64,000 bases of DNA from Bacillus sp. 1780r2a1 (GTDB lineage Bacteria; Bacillota; Bacilli; Bacillales; Bacillaceae_H): the NCBI GenBank assembly GCA_024134725.1, contig CP099863.1, forward strand, positions 3,345,258 through 3,409,257. Direction: 5' to 3'. Under the pieces are notes generated by a model. It ran no database searches, was not told where the DNA came from, and saw only the letters and a list, made by a program, of their open reading frames with translations. The position numbers and the translations under genes are program-made. Of the stretch, positions 1-8,028 are shown in pieces. How positions within the stretch are numbered: the stretch's first letter is position 1; each line of letters opens with the position of its first letter.

Positions 1-608
1 TTAATAGTGTTGATCATGCTCACTGCGTCCGCTCCACCTCTTACAGCTGCTTCTGCTGTAACCGTGATATCCGTAATATTTGGAGTCAACTTAACAATAA
101 CAGGCGTTTTCGCTACTTCTTTAGCCCAGTACGTTTGCTTTTCAACAAGTTCTGGCACCTGCCCTGAAGCTGCTCCCATTCCTCGCTCGGCCATACCGTG
201 AGGACAGCCAAAATTTAGCTCTAAGCCGTCAACACCCACATCTTCTACACGCTTTACAATTTCATGCCATTTCTCCTGTTTCGGTTCAACCATTAAAGAA
301 GCGATGATAGCATGGTCAGGAAATTTCTTTTTAGTCTCATAAATCTCTTTTAAATTGACCTCAAGCGGACGGTCTGTAATAAGCTCAATATTATTAAAAC
401 CCGCTACGCGCTGGCCATTGAAACTCACTGCTGCAAACCGTGATGATACATTTAAAATTGGATCTCCAAGCGTTTTCCAAACTGCTCCACCCCACCCTGC
501 TTCAAAGGCACGCTGTACTTGATACCCTGAGTTTGTAGGCGGCGCTGATGCTAGCCAAAATGGATTTGGTGATTTAATACCTGCTAAATTTATCCGTAGA
601 TCTGCCAT
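1..608 (-). CDS. preA: Dihydropyrimidine dehydrogenase subunit PreA, 3' part cut by window edge
   Basis: This is the flavin-containing catalytic subunit of NAD-dependent dihydropyrimidine dehydrogenase, which reduces uracil and thymine in the first step of reductive pyrimidine breakdown. The reverse-strand frame starts MADLRINLAGIKSPNPFW and is open to base 1, so about 202 N-terminal residues are visible. These include family signatures such as NFGCPHGMAERGMGAA and VIVKLTPNITDI, typical of the dihydroorotate-dehydrogenase-like FMN barrel. The start is ATG at 608, eight bases after a GGGGG ribosome binding site. The C-terminal half, where a ferredoxin-type iron-sulphur domain is expected, lies outside the window. 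It follows preT by 23 bases, so the two are one operon. The family call is firm; the substrate is taken from the family. Confidence 0.92.
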   Translation of the reverse strand, partial: MADLRINLAGIKSPNPFWLASAPPTNSGYQVQRAFEAGWGGAVWKTLGDPILNVSSRFAAVSFNGQRVAGFNNIELITDRPLEVNLKEIYETKKKFPDHAIIASLMVEPKQEKWHEIVKRVEDVGVDGLELNFGCPHGMAERGMGAASGQVPELVEKQTYWAKEVAKTPVIVKLTPNITDITVTAEAAVRGGADAVSMINTI

Positions 609-631
609 ACTTGTTTCCCCCTCTCGTTTGT

Positions 632-1999
632 TTAAGCTGTTTCAATTGCTTCTTTCTTTAACTGAGCATGAATGCCATATGCCGTTTTCTTCCCTTGCTG
701 TGCAGCAGTTACAACCATGGCTTCACCTTGTCCTTTTCCAAATACAACGTCACCACAGGCAAAAACTTTAGGATTGGAGGTTTGAAACGTATCTTGATTA
801 ATAATTACCACGCCACCATCTTGCTTTAATTCAAATTGATTAATTAAAGATAAGTAACGTTCTTGTCCAATGGCTTTAATAACAGCATCGACTTCAATTA
901 AGAACTCCGACCCTTCTATTGGTACAGGCTTTTTTCGTCCATGGCCTTCCGATTCTTTTAGTTCCATTTTAATACATTCAATACCTGTCACTTCGTTTTT
1001 GTCATTTCCAACAATTCTCACAGGTGCTGTTAACCAGCGAAACTCTACACCGTCTTGCTTGGCAAATTCATATTCAAAATCATAAGCTGTCATTTCAGCA
1101 CTTGTTCTACGGTATAGAATCTGCACGTTTTCTGCCCCTAATCGTACGGAACATGTTGCTCCATCAATCGCTGTATTTCCTGCACCAACAACCGCTACTT
1201 TTTTTCCTACAAACTCTGTAGTCAAAGCTTCCGATTTGGTTTTCTTCACAAATTCAATTGCATCATAAACCCCGTTTAGCTGTTCTCCCTCAATACCTAA
1301 ATTTGGAACCTTACTCATTCCAATAGCAAGAACGACTGCATCATAGTTCTTTAAAAGTTCACTCGGCATCACGTCTTCACCAACGCGCACGTTTGTCTTA
1401 ACTTCAACGTCTAGAGCTTTTACTTGTTGTACCTCCCAAAAGGAAATAGCTTGAGGAAGTCGAAATGATACAATTCCATAAGTATTTAACCCACCTGCTT
1501 CTTTTTCTGCTTCAAAAATTGTTACGGCATATCCAAAGCGAGCTAGCTCCCTGGCAGCTGAAAGCCCAGCTGGTCCTCCACCTACAATGGCAACTCGCTT
1601 TCCATTTGGCTTTCCTTTTGTAAATAACACCTGTTCATTTTGAATAGCCCAATCAGTAGCATACCGCTGAAGATCGCCAATCATAATAGACTTAGTCGAA
1701 TGATTTAATACACATGCTCCTTCACAAAGCTCTTCTGTTGGACAAACCCTCGCACAGCTCGCTCCAACAGGATTGGATGTCATAATCGTTTGAGCAGACC
1801 CCTTTAAGTTTCCAGACGCAATTTTTTTAATAAACGTTGGTATATCAATGCCCGTTGGACAAGCTTGAATGCAAAGAGCATCGTAACAGTATAAACATCG
1901 ATTAGCTTCTTCAATAGCTTCTTGATTTGACAAGCCTTTTTCAACTTCACTAAAGTTCTGTACAATTGTTTGAAGCATCGGCTGAACTGAAGACTTCAT
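632..1999 (-). CDS. preT: Dihydropyrimidine dehydrogenase subunit PreT (NADH-binding, FeS/FAD)
   Basis: PreT feeds electrons from NADH to PreA. The 455-residue protein begins with two cysteine-rich iron-sulphur motifs (CLYCYDALCIQACPTGIDIP near residue 36 and CARVCPTEELCEGACV near residue 82). An FAD-binding GGGPAGLSAARELA motif follows at about 140, and then a second nucleotide-binding VVGAGNTAIDGA. This is the layout of glutamate synthase small subunits and PreT. PreA lies directly downstream, which separates it from a stand-alone glutamate synthase. A perfect cre site sits 41 bases upstream of the start codon, suggesting repression when preferred carbon is present. Hydantoinase and ureidopropionase genes for later pathway steps are not in the window. 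Confidence 0.93.
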   Translation of the reverse strand: MKSSVQPMLQTIVQNFSEVEKGLSNQEAIEEANRCLYCYDALCIQACPTGIDIPTFIKKIASGNLKGSAQTIMTSNPVGASCARVCPTEELCEGACVLNHSTKSIMIGDLQRYATDWAIQNEQVLFTKGKPNGKRVAIVGGGPAGLSAARELARFGYAVTIFEAEKEAGGLNTYGIVSFRLPQAISFWEVQQVKALDVEVKTNVRVGEDVMPSELLKNYDAVVLAIGMSKVPNLGIEGEQLNGVYDAIEFVKKTKSEALTTEFVGKKVAVVGAGNTAIDGATCSVRLGAENVQILYRRTSAEMTAYDFEYEFAKQDGVEFRWLTAPVRIVGNDKNEVTGIECIKMELKESEGHGRKKPVPIEGSEFLIEVDAVIKAIGQERYLSLINQFELKQDGGVVIINQDTFQTSNPKVFACGDVVFGKGQGEAMVVTAAQQGKKTAYGIHAQLKKEAIETA

Positions 2000-2040
2000 A
2001 AATCCATCCCCCTTCTAAATTGCTTTATATAAAACATTTT

Positions 2041-2054
2041 TGAAAGCGCTTACA
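2041..2054 (-). promoter_or_regulatory. Catabolite response element (cre) upstream of preT
   Basis: On the plus strand the sequence reads TGAAAGCGCTTACA, which matches the Bacillus cre consensus TGWAARCGYTWNCW at every position. It lies between the preT start (1999) and a TATAAT-like -10 on the minus strand at 2150-2155. CcpA bound here would block elongation or initiation of preT-preA. The site match is seen directly; control by CcpA is inferred. Confidence 0.75.
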
Positions 2055-2196
2055 TATTTTTTTATTGACTTTCCCCTCGACTGATTTCACTCCTTTTCGT
2101 TAAGGTTTTAAGCTTATAATCCATTTTACTGAAGAAACCTGCTGTTTACATTATACAAAGTGTCAAAAAATTCAAACTTTAAATTAGCCGATATGT

Positions 2197-2228
2197 AAAA
2201 AGCTTGAGCTGCAAGGCTCAAGCTTTTT
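2197..2228 (-). terminator. Rho-independent terminator after yqjE
   Basis: Thirteen-base arms (AAAAAGCTTGAGC and its complement) flank a six-base loop, ending in a T run on the minus strand. It lies 12 bases beyond the yqjE stop and separates that operon from preT. Confidence 0.9.
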
Positions 2229-2240
2229 ACAATAAGATTA

Positions 2241-3362
2241 TTATCCATTTGCTACTTCTTTGATAATCGATACAACCAGCTCTGATGTTTTTACAAGTTC
2301 TTCAACTGGAATCTTTTCGCTCGTTGTATGAATGTCTTCATAACCCACCGCTAAGTTTACAGTCGGCACATCAAAACCTGCAATGACGTTTGCATCGCTG
2401 CCACCGCCGCTTTGTAACAGACGTGAAGAGCGATCGATATTGGCAACGGCTTTTTTAGCTACTTCAACAACATGGTCTCCATCGCTGAATTTAAATCCAG
2501 GATACATTACTTTAATATCTACTTCAGCTCTTCCTCCCATGTCACTTGCTGCAGATTCAAAAGCTTCCTTCATTTTGGCAACTTGCGCTTCCATTTTTTC
2601 AGGAACCAGTGAACGAGCTTCTGCTAAAATCGATACGTAGTCGCACACAATATTCGTTTGTGTTCCACCTTCAAAACGACCAATGTTTGCCGTTGTTTCT
2701 TCATCGATGCGCCCTAACGGCATACGTGAAATCGCTTTTGAAGCAATGGTGATCGCTGAAACCCCGCGCTCAGGCGCTACACCAGCGTGAGCTGTTTTTC
2801 CGTAAATATCTGCTTTAACTTTTGCTTGAGTTGGAGCAGCAACAATAATATCGCCCACTTTTCCATCGCTATCAAGCGCATAGCCAAATTTAGCCGTTAC
2901 AAGTTTTGGATCTAATGCTTTTGCACCCACTAATCCGGATTCTTCTCCAACCGTAATGATAAACTCAATGGTACCGTGCTCAACATTTTGCTCTTTTAAC
3001 ACTTGAATAGCTTCTAACATTGCTGCCAACCCAGCTTTATCATCAGCTCCTAGAATCGTTGTTCCATCGCTTTTAATATAACCGTCTTCAATGGATGGCT
3101 TAATGCCTTTTCCAGGAACAACTGTATCCATATGAGAAGTAAAATAGATGGTATCTACTCCTTCTTTTGTTCCAGGAAGGGTACAAATTAAATTACCTGC
3201 ACCATGTCCAGTTTCAGCTGTTGTATCATCTTCAACAACTCTTACTCCTAACGCCGTGAATTTTTTCGTTAATACTTTTGCAATCTCGGCTTCATACTTT
3301 GTTTCTGAATCAACTTGTATAAGTTCTAAAAATAGATCAACTAAACGTTGCTCATTAACCAT
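2241..3362 (-). CDS. yqjE: M20-family tripeptidase/aminopeptidase, PepT-like (YqjE)
   Basis: This is a zinc-dependent M20 metallopeptidase of the peptidase T-like family, probably a cytosolic peptidase; its natural substrate is unknown. Visible motifs are HMDTVVPG (first metal ligand), ILGADDKAGLAAMLEA (metal bridge) and VGEESGLVGA (catalytic glutamate). The frame stays open 30 codons further upstream, but the start MVNEQRLVDLF at 3362 is preferred: it follows a strong GGAGGG site and gives 373 residues, the family length. The longer form would overlap the end of yqjD. It is the last gene of a yqjC-yqjD-yqjE operon, the same order as in B. subtilis, although its link to acyl-CoA carboxylation is not obvious. 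A strong terminator follows. Confidence 0.9.
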   Translation of the reverse strand: MVNEQRLVDLFLELIQVDSETKYEAEIAKVLTKKFTALGVRVVEDDTTAETGHGAGNLICTLPGTKEGVDTIYFTSHMDTVVPGKGIKPSIEDGYIKSDGTTILGADDKAGLAAMLEAIQVLKEQNVEHGTIEFIITVGEESGLVGAKALDPKLVTAKFGYALDSDGKVGDIIVAAPTQAKVKADIYGKTAHAGVAPERGVSAITIASKAISRMPLGRIDEETTANIGRFEGGTQTNIVCDYVSILAEARSLVPEKMEAQVAKMKEAFESAASDMGGRAEVDIKVMYPGFKFSDGDHVVEVAKKAVANIDRSSRLLQSGGGSDANVIAGFDVPTVNLAVGYEDIHTTSEKIPVEELVKTSELVVSIIKEVANG

Positions 3363-3387
3363 AATATGTAATCCCTCCAAAATTAAC

Positions 3388-4938
3388 CTACAATGGTATG
3401 TTACCATGTTTTCGCTGTGGACGCTCTTCCTTTTTATTGTGCAACATTTCAAGTGCTTGTATTAGTTTTATTCTCGTATCTCTTGGATCAATTACATCAT
3501 CTACCATACCCGCTCTTGCTGCAACGTACGGATTAGCAAATTTATCGCGATACTGCTCAATTTTTTCAGCTCGAACCTCTTCAGGAGCATCACTATTATG
3601 AATTTCATGCGCAAAGATAATATTGGCAGCTCCTTGAGGACCCATAACGGCAATTTCAGCATTTGGCCAAGCATATACCATATCTGCACCAATCGATTTA
3701 CTATTTAGCGCAACATAAGCTCCACCGTAAGCTTTTCGCAAAATCACCGTAATTTTCGGAACAGTTGCCTCAGAATAGGCATATAAAATTTTAGCACCGT
3801 GACGAATGATACCGCCATGTTCTTGCTTAATACCTGGAAAGAATCCTGTTACATCTTCAAACGTAATAAGTGGAATATGAAAAGAGTCACAAAACCTTAT
3901 AAAACGTGCGGCTTTATCTGAGGAGTTAATATCTAAGCTGCCGGCCATAAATTTTGGTTGATTACAAACAAGCCCCACCACGCTTCCATTCAAGCGAGCT
4001 AAGCCAACCACAATATTTTTAGCAAAATCTTTTTGCACTTCTAGGAATGTGCCTTCGTCTACGACATGTTGAATAACATGGCGAACATCATATGGTCTAA
4101 CAGCATCAAAAGGAACAACATCCAGTAATTCCGGGCGGTCATTGCTTTGATCATCATAAGGGACACTCGGTGGCTTTTCAGTATTAGATAAAGGTAAATA
4201 ACTTAGTAAGAGGCGAACTTGCTCAAGCACTTCTTCTTCTGAACCTGCACTAAAATGAGCATTTCCACTAATTTCATTATGAACAGCAGCTCCACCTAAG
4301 TTCTCTGCTGTGATGGTTTCACCCGTTACTGTTTCAATTACTTTCGGTCCTGTAATAAACATTTGGCTCGTCTTTTCCACCATAAATACAAAGTCAGTGA
4401 TGGCTGGTGAGTATACTGCCCCACCTGCACATGGTCCCATAATCACTGAAATTTGAGGAATGACTCCAGAATAAATAGCGTTTCGATAAAAGATTTGACC
4501 GTATCCGTCTAACGACATCACGCCTTCTTGGATTCTCGCTCCACCGGAGTCATTTAATCCGATAAAAGGCACACCAGTTTTCGCTGCTAGGTCCATTACA
4601 TTGGCGATTTTTTTTGCATGCATTTCTCCAAGCGCACCGCCAAATACCGTAAAATCCTGAGAAAACAAATAGATACCTCGACCATTTACTTTACCGTACC
4701 CCGTGACAACACCGTCTCCAGGACCCGTCTGTGTGTTCATATTAAAGTCCAGACAGCGGTGTTCTATAAAAGGCTGAACTTCAACAAACGTTCCGTTGTC
4801 AACCAATAAATCAATTCGCTCTCTAGCCGTTAGCTTTCCTTTAAAATGCTGTTTTTCAATTTTTTCATCTCCCCCCCCTTGTTCAATTTTGCGGCGCTTA
4901 TCGTATAGCTCATTTAGCTTTTCATAAATATCAACCAT
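3388..4938 (-). CDS. yqjD: Propionyl/methylmalonyl-CoA carboxyltransferase subunit (YqjD, MmdA/PccB type)
   Basis: This is the carboxyltransferase (beta) subunit of a biotin-dependent acyl-CoA carboxylase, most likely making (S)-methylmalonyl-CoA from propionyl-CoA. The 516 residues match the family length, with the two crotonase-like halves visible: N-terminal KLTARERIDLLVDNGTF and FIGLNDSGGARIQEGV, C-terminal GFFPGIKQEHGGIIRHGAK and AYGGAYVALNSK. The start ATG 4938 follows an AGGAGG site. The epimerase gene yqjC ends three bases upstream, which supports the propionyl-CoA role. No biotin carboxylase or biotin carrier gene is adjacent, so the partner must be encoded elsewhere. A decarboxylase role (MmdA of a sodium pump) is less likely because no membrane subunits are present. 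Confidence 0.9.
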   Translation of the reverse strand: MVDIYEKLNELYDKRRKIEQGGGDEKIEKQHFKGKLTARERIDLLVDNGTFVEVQPFIEHRCLDFNMNTQTGPGDGVVTGYGKVNGRGIYLFSQDFTVFGGALGEMHAKKIANVMDLAAKTGVPFIGLNDSGGARIQEGVMSLDGYGQIFYRNAIYSGVIPQISVIMGPCAGGAVYSPAITDFVFMVEKTSQMFITGPKVIETVTGETITAENLGGAAVHNEISGNAHFSAGSEEEVLEQVRLLLSYLPLSNTEKPPSVPYDDQSNDRPELLDVVPFDAVRPYDVRHVIQHVVDEGTFLEVQKDFAKNIVVGLARLNGSVVGLVCNQPKFMAGSLDINSSDKAARFIRFCDSFHIPLITFEDVTGFFPGIKQEHGGIIRHGAKILYAYSEATVPKITVILRKAYGGAYVALNSKSIGADMVYAWPNAEIAVMGPQGAANIIFAHEIHNSDAPEEVRAEKIEQYRDKFANPYVAARAGMVDDVIDPRDTRIKLIQALEMLHNKKEERPQRKHGNIPL

Positions 4939-4941
4939 CTG

Positions 4942-5355
4942 CTATTCCTCCTTTGTTGGTTTCTTTTCACAAAGCTCATACAAAACCCCTGCCGTGGAAG
5001 ACGGATGTAAAAAAGCAATGGCCGCACCACCAGCTCCTAATCTTGGCTCATCATCAATCATTTTAATTCCACGTTCTTTCAGTTCTTGAATCCGTTCTTC
5101 AATGCTCTTAACGCCAAAAGCAATGTGATGTATACCTTCTCCACGCTTTTGAATAAATTTAGCAACTGGACTGCTATCATTTAAAGGTTCAAGAAGCTCA
5201 ATTTTCGAATCACCGCATTGAAAAAAAGCTACCTTTACACCTTGATTTTCTACTTTTTCTGTCCCTAAGCATACTAAGCCAAGCTGCCTCTCATAAAATG
5301 GTTTAATTTTATCAATCGAGTGAACAGCAATGCCAATATGATCAATTTTGTTCAT
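4942..5355 (-). CDS. mce: Methylmalonyl-CoA epimerase (YqjC)
   Basis: This enzyme interconverts (S)- and (R)-methylmalonyl-CoA, linking the carboxylase YqjD to the mutase MutAB. It is a small vicinal-oxygen-chelate (glyoxalase-fold) protein with start MNKIDHIGIAVHSIDKI, metal-ligand regions around DHIGIAV and GIHHIAFGV, and ELCE near the C-terminus. The frame extends five codons further upstream to a GTG, but the ATG at 5355 is better placed after GGGTGGG, giving 137 residues. It is the first gene of the yqjCDE operon. A near-perfect cre site lies 17 bases upstream of the start. Confidence 0.9.
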   Translation of the reverse strand: MNKIDHIGIAVHSIDKIKPFYERQLGLVCLGTEKVENQGVKVAFFQCGDSKIELLEPLNDSSPVAKFIQKRGEGIHHIAFGVKSIEERIQELKERGIKMIDDEPRLGAGGAAIAFLHPSSTAGVLYELCEKKPTKEE

Positions 5356-5371
5356 ATTTCCCACCCCCACA

Positions 5372-5385
5372 AAAAAGCGTTTTCA
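5372..5385 (-). promoter_or_regulatory. Likely cre site upstream of yqjCDE
   Basis: The minus strand reads TGAAAACGCTTTTT, matching 13 of 14 positions of TGWAARCGYTWNCW; only the penultimate C is missing. Its place just before the yqjC ribosome binding site suggests CcpA repression by roadblock. The match is seen; the function is inferred. Confidence 0.5.
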
Positions 5386-5512
5386 TTTAGACATATTCTT
5401 GAATGAATCGTCATTCTCCTTCTTAAAACAAAAGCGAATAAAGAAGTTGCTTGTCCCATTTCGTTGCTACATGTAAAATAGAAAAAAAGGTTGTGAGAGG
5501 AGCTACTCTTTT

Positions 5513-5608
5513 ATGTCGAATAAAAAATGGCAAAAAATTGTGGTCTATTTAATGCTAGGAACAATGGTAATCACAACTGTTCTTGCTGGCATTACAATGT
5601 GGCTATAA
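5513..5608 (+). CDS. prli42: Stressosome-associated miniprotein Prli42
   Basis: This 31-residue membrane miniprotein reads MSNKKWQKIVVYLMLGTM followed by VITTVLAGITMWL. It has a basic N-terminus (NKKWQK) and one hydrophobic segment (about residues 9-31), the pattern of Prli42, the membrane anchor of the stressosome first described in Listeria. The start ATG 5513 follows a GAGAGGAGC ribosome binding site by about nine bases. It is transcribed divergently from yqjC and ends in a bidirectional terminator. It is recognised from the family pattern; no stressosome genes are in this window. Confidence 0.85.
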   Translation: MSNKKWQKIVVYLMLGTMVITTVLAGITMWL

Positions 5609-5609
5609 A

Positions 5610-5637
5610 AAAGGTAGGTGATTTCTCACCTACCTTT
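5610..5637. terminator. Bidirectional terminator between prli42 and the L,D-transpeptidase gene
   Basis: AAAGGTAGGTGA pairs perfectly with TCACCTACCTTT across a four-base loop (TTTC), with A and T runs on either side. It serves both converging genes and overlaps the transpeptidase stop codon. Confidence 0.9.
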
Positions 5638-6143
5638 TATTGCACCTCTATTCCTTTTTCTTTCGCTAGGTCTTCAAAGGGTTTTCCACTGGTCACAATC
5701 CATACTTTTGTTCCAAGAGGAACCTTTTCATATAACTCCACAACTCGCTCATTTCGAAGCCTAATGCACCCATTCGAAACATACTTACCGATAGAGTTTG
5801 GCTGGTTTGTACCGTGAATGCCATAAATTCGTCCATCCGTGTCTTTTGCATCAAATCCAATCCACCTCAATCCAAGTGGATTAGTAGGGTCCCCACCTTC
5901 TATCTTATCTTTGCGATAATAAGGATTTGCTGCTTTGACTGTGATTGTGAATTCCCCTTCTGGTGTTAAATCTTTTGTTCTTCCTGAACCCACTTTAATA
6001 ACACTCTCTATCTTACCATGTTCAATATATGCTAATTCATTTGTCTGTTTGTTTACAATAATAAAAGGGTCAGCTGGTAAAGGATTTTCTCCCAGCGGCC
6101 AAATTGGTGATACAAGTACTAAAATAAGAAATACGACGTGCAT
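5637..6143 (-). CDS. L,D-transpeptidase, YkuD-fold, exported
   Basis: This enzyme probably forms or edits 3-3 cross-links in peptidoglycan, or anchors proteins to it, outside the membrane. The N-terminus MHVVFLILVLVSPIWPLG is a signal peptide or anchor. The YkuD catalytic signature is intact: GIHGTNQP followed by SNGCIRLRNERVVEL with the nucleophilic cysteine. The PNPLG-like region appears as DPTNPLGLRWIG. There is no LysM domain. A TTG three codons upstream is too close to the AAGGGG site, so ATG 6143 (168 residues) is chosen. It lies where B. subtilis has yqjB, but I do not assign that name. Its ribosome binding site is folded into a hairpin (see 6151-6187). Confidence 0.88.
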   Translation of the reverse strand: MHVVFLILVLVSPIWPLGENPLPADPFIIVNKQTNELAYIEHGKIESVIKVGSGRTKDLTPEGEFTITVKAANPYYRKDKIEGGDPTNPLGLRWIGFDAKDTDGRIYGIHGTNQPNSIGKYVSNGCIRLRNERVVELYEKVPLGTKVWIVTSGKPFEDLAKEKGIEVQ

Positions 6144-6150
6144 ACAATTC

Positions 6151-6187
6151 AACCCCTTACGCTTTTTCTTATTGTTCGTAAGGGTTT
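6151..6187 (-). promoter_or_regulatory. Hairpin that covers the ribosome binding site of the L,D-transpeptidase
   Basis: On the minus strand AAACCCTTACG pairs with CGTAAGGGGTT around a 15-base A-rich loop, with one bulged base. The AAGGGG ribosome binding site of the downstream gene is within the 3' arm. No T run follows, so it is a poor terminator for yqjA. It may limit translation until opened. Confidence 0.55.
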
Positions 6188-6206
6188 GCTACAACATGCA
6201 TATTGT

Positions 6207-7157
6207 TTACGTAATTTTTAAGCTTTGTTTAATAATTAAATATTGCTCTATTTCCTTTACAAAATGTAACAGATCCGCTCGCGCTTCAAATTCTTCACGA
6301 GACTTAGGTAGATCCATGCTTTGAAAAGATTCTTTGAGTTGCTCTAGCTTTAATAAAAAAAGCTTGGCTGTATTACCAGGGTGAATAGAAAAACTTAATT
6401 CTTCAATAAAATCAGCAATCATATATCTTTGTTCAACCACAAGATCGATTGATGTGAGAAGAGGAAGAGTACGTTCTAGAATTTCTAATTGTTTTTCACG
6501 AATTTTAAAATATCGATAATAATAATTTTCTGAACGTACAAAATGGTTTTCAACATCTCGAAAGGCTAAACTTTTAGCTTTTTCTAAAAGCACTGCTGTA
6601 TCAGCAATTTCTTTACCGGACCAAGTACTTTCGTTTATTCTTAAATAAATCGCCATTTCTTTAAGCATAATATGAAAATTCTCTTCAATGTCCTGCTGAT
6701 ACTGACGAAGCTCTTTGTCTAAACTTGGCATGTATAAGTTAACAAGAAGCGCTACGCCAATCCCAACCACAATTAGCCCCAATTCGTTTAAAACAATTTG
6801 CCACGTCATATTTTCAAGAGAATAAATGTGCAATAAGATAACCGAACTTGTTACAATTCCTCCGTTCACCTTTAAAATAACGGTTAACGGAATGAAAAAT
6901 AGCAGCATTAGCCCAATAACCGCTGGGTGGTAAGCAATTCCTTCAAAGAAAATAAATGAAAATAAAATTGAAATCGAACAAGCTACAAAGCGATCAAACG
7001 CACTTTGCAACGATTTTTTCTGTGAATTTTGTATACATAAGATTGTAATAATCCCCGCTGATGGGAAAAACTCAAGGCCAATGAGCTGTGCAATGCTAAT
7101 TGCTAGTGCAGTACCTACGGCTGTTTTAAAGGTTCGATAACCAATTTTATATTTCAT
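6207..7157 (-). CDS. yqjA: Aromatic acid exporter family membrane protein YqjA
   Basis: This 316-residue protein belongs to the ArAE_1/FUSC-like family annotated as putative aromatic acid exporters; the substrate is not known. The N-terminal half contains several hydrophobic segments (about residues 10-30, 55-80, 85-110 and 120-145). The C-terminal half, from about residue 150, is a soluble helical domain (RQYQQDIEENFHIMLKEM onward). The ATG at 7157 follows an AGGAG site. B. subtilis has the same neighbour order (artR, yqjA). There is no terminator downstream, so read-through into the L,D-transpeptidase gene is likely. Confidence 0.88.
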   Translation of the reverse strand: MKYKIGYRTFKTAVGTALAISIAQLIGLEFFPSAGIITILCIQNSQKKSLQSAFDRFVACSISILFSFIFFEGIAYHPAVIGLMLLFFIPLTVILKVNGGIVTSSVILLHIYSLENMTWQIVLNELGLIVVGIGVALLVNLYMPSLDKELRQYQQDIEENFHIMLKEMAIYLRINESTWSGKEIADTAVLLEKAKSLAFRDVENHFVRSENYYYRYFKIREKQLEILERTLPLLTSIDLVVEQRYMIADFIEELSFSIHPGNTAKLFLLKLEQLKESFQSMDLPKSREEFEARADLLHFVKEIEQYLIIKQSLKIT

Positions 7158-7267
7158 GTCGTCAAAACTCCTAAGCAGTTCCTTTTTTATAAGTTATTCA
7201 TAATACTATTATTTATTAACATGTTTCATTCAATTACGCAATGCTTGGAGCTTTTTATAAATTAAAA

Positions 7268-7298
7268 AAAGCGTAGAACAACTTTCGTTCTACGCTTT
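7268..7298 (-). terminator. Terminator after artR
   Basis: AAAGCGTAGAAC and GTTCTACGCTTT form a 12-bp stem with a seven-base loop, followed by a T run on the minus strand. It lies just after the artR stop at 7306. Confidence 0.9.
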
Positions 7299-7305
7299 CT
7301 GATTA

Positions 7306-8028
7306 TTATAAGATTTTTTCGAGAAAATCTTTCGCACGCTTACTTTTAGGTGCAGTAAAAAACTCAGTGGGAGGTGAGTCTTCCACTAGGCGACCACCAT
7401 CTAAAAATAAAACACGATCTGCTACTTCGCGCGCAAATCCCATTTCGTGCGTAACAATAACCATTGTCATACCCGTTTCAGTTAATGATTTCATTACATC
7501 TAATACTTCCTTTACCATCTCTGGATCTAAAGCAGATGTTGGTTCATCAAAAAGCATTATTTCTGGCTCCATCGCAAGAGCACGAGCAATAGCAACACGC
7601 TGCTTTTGACCTCCTGAAAGTCGATTTGGATACTCGTTTGCTTTTTCAGCTAGTCCGACTTTGGTTAGCAGTTGCATTCCTTTATTTTTCGCTTCTTCTT
7701 TTGAAATGCCTTTAACTGTAATAGGCGCATACGTTAAGTTTTCAAGCACCGTCATATGAGGAAACAGATGAAAATGCTGAAACACCATTCCGACATTTTG
7801 TCGTACGTTCATAATGTTTGTTTTCGCATTGGTAATTTCTTGATCAGCTATTGTAATAGCTCCACTAGTTGGCTGCTCAAGTAAATTCATACAACGTAAA
7901 AACGTTGACTTCCCTGAACCTGATGGGCCAATGACAGCGACTACTTCTTTTTCTTTAATAATTGTAGAAATGCCTTTTAGAACTTCATTGTGGCCAAAGG
8001 ACTTGTGTAAGTTTTCAATTTTAATCAC
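7306..8028 (-). CDS. artR: Amino acid (arginine-type) ABC transporter ATPase ArtR/YqiZ
   Basis: This is the cytosolic ATPase of a polar amino acid importer. The 240 residues carry Walker [11 protein letters not shown] (about 34-43), the signature [15 protein letters not shown] and Walker [15 protein letters not shown], plus the H-loop [10 protein letters not shown]. Family-level recognition of the HisP/GlnQ group is firm. Arginine as substrate is inferred from synteny with B. subtilis artPQR and from ArgR-like operators at the operon start. It overlaps artQ by eight bases, indicating translational coupling. Confidence 0.9.
   Translation of the reverse strand: MIKIENLHKSFGHNEVLKGISTIIKEKEVVAVIGPSGSGKSTFLRCMNLLEQPTSGAITIADQEITNAKTNIMNVRQNVGMVFQHFHLFPHMTVLENLTYAPITVKGISKEEAKNKGMQLLTKVGLAEKANEYPNRLSGGQKQRVAIARALAMEPEIMLFDEPTSALDPEMVKEVLDVMKSLTETGMTMVIVTHEMGFAREVADRVLFLDGGRLVEDSPPTEFFTAPKSKRAKDFLEKIL

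Noticed and set aside
2241-3452. Longer yqjE form with 30 extra N-terminal residues
   Set aside because: The extension overlaps the end of yqjD, lacks a ribosome site and is not family-like; the GGAGGG-preceded ATG at 3362 fits better.
5527-5817. 96-codon plus-strand frame overlapping prli42 and the transpeptidase
   Set aside because: It is out of frame with the well-supported Prli42 and antisense to a clear L,D-transpeptidase; no ribosome site of its own.
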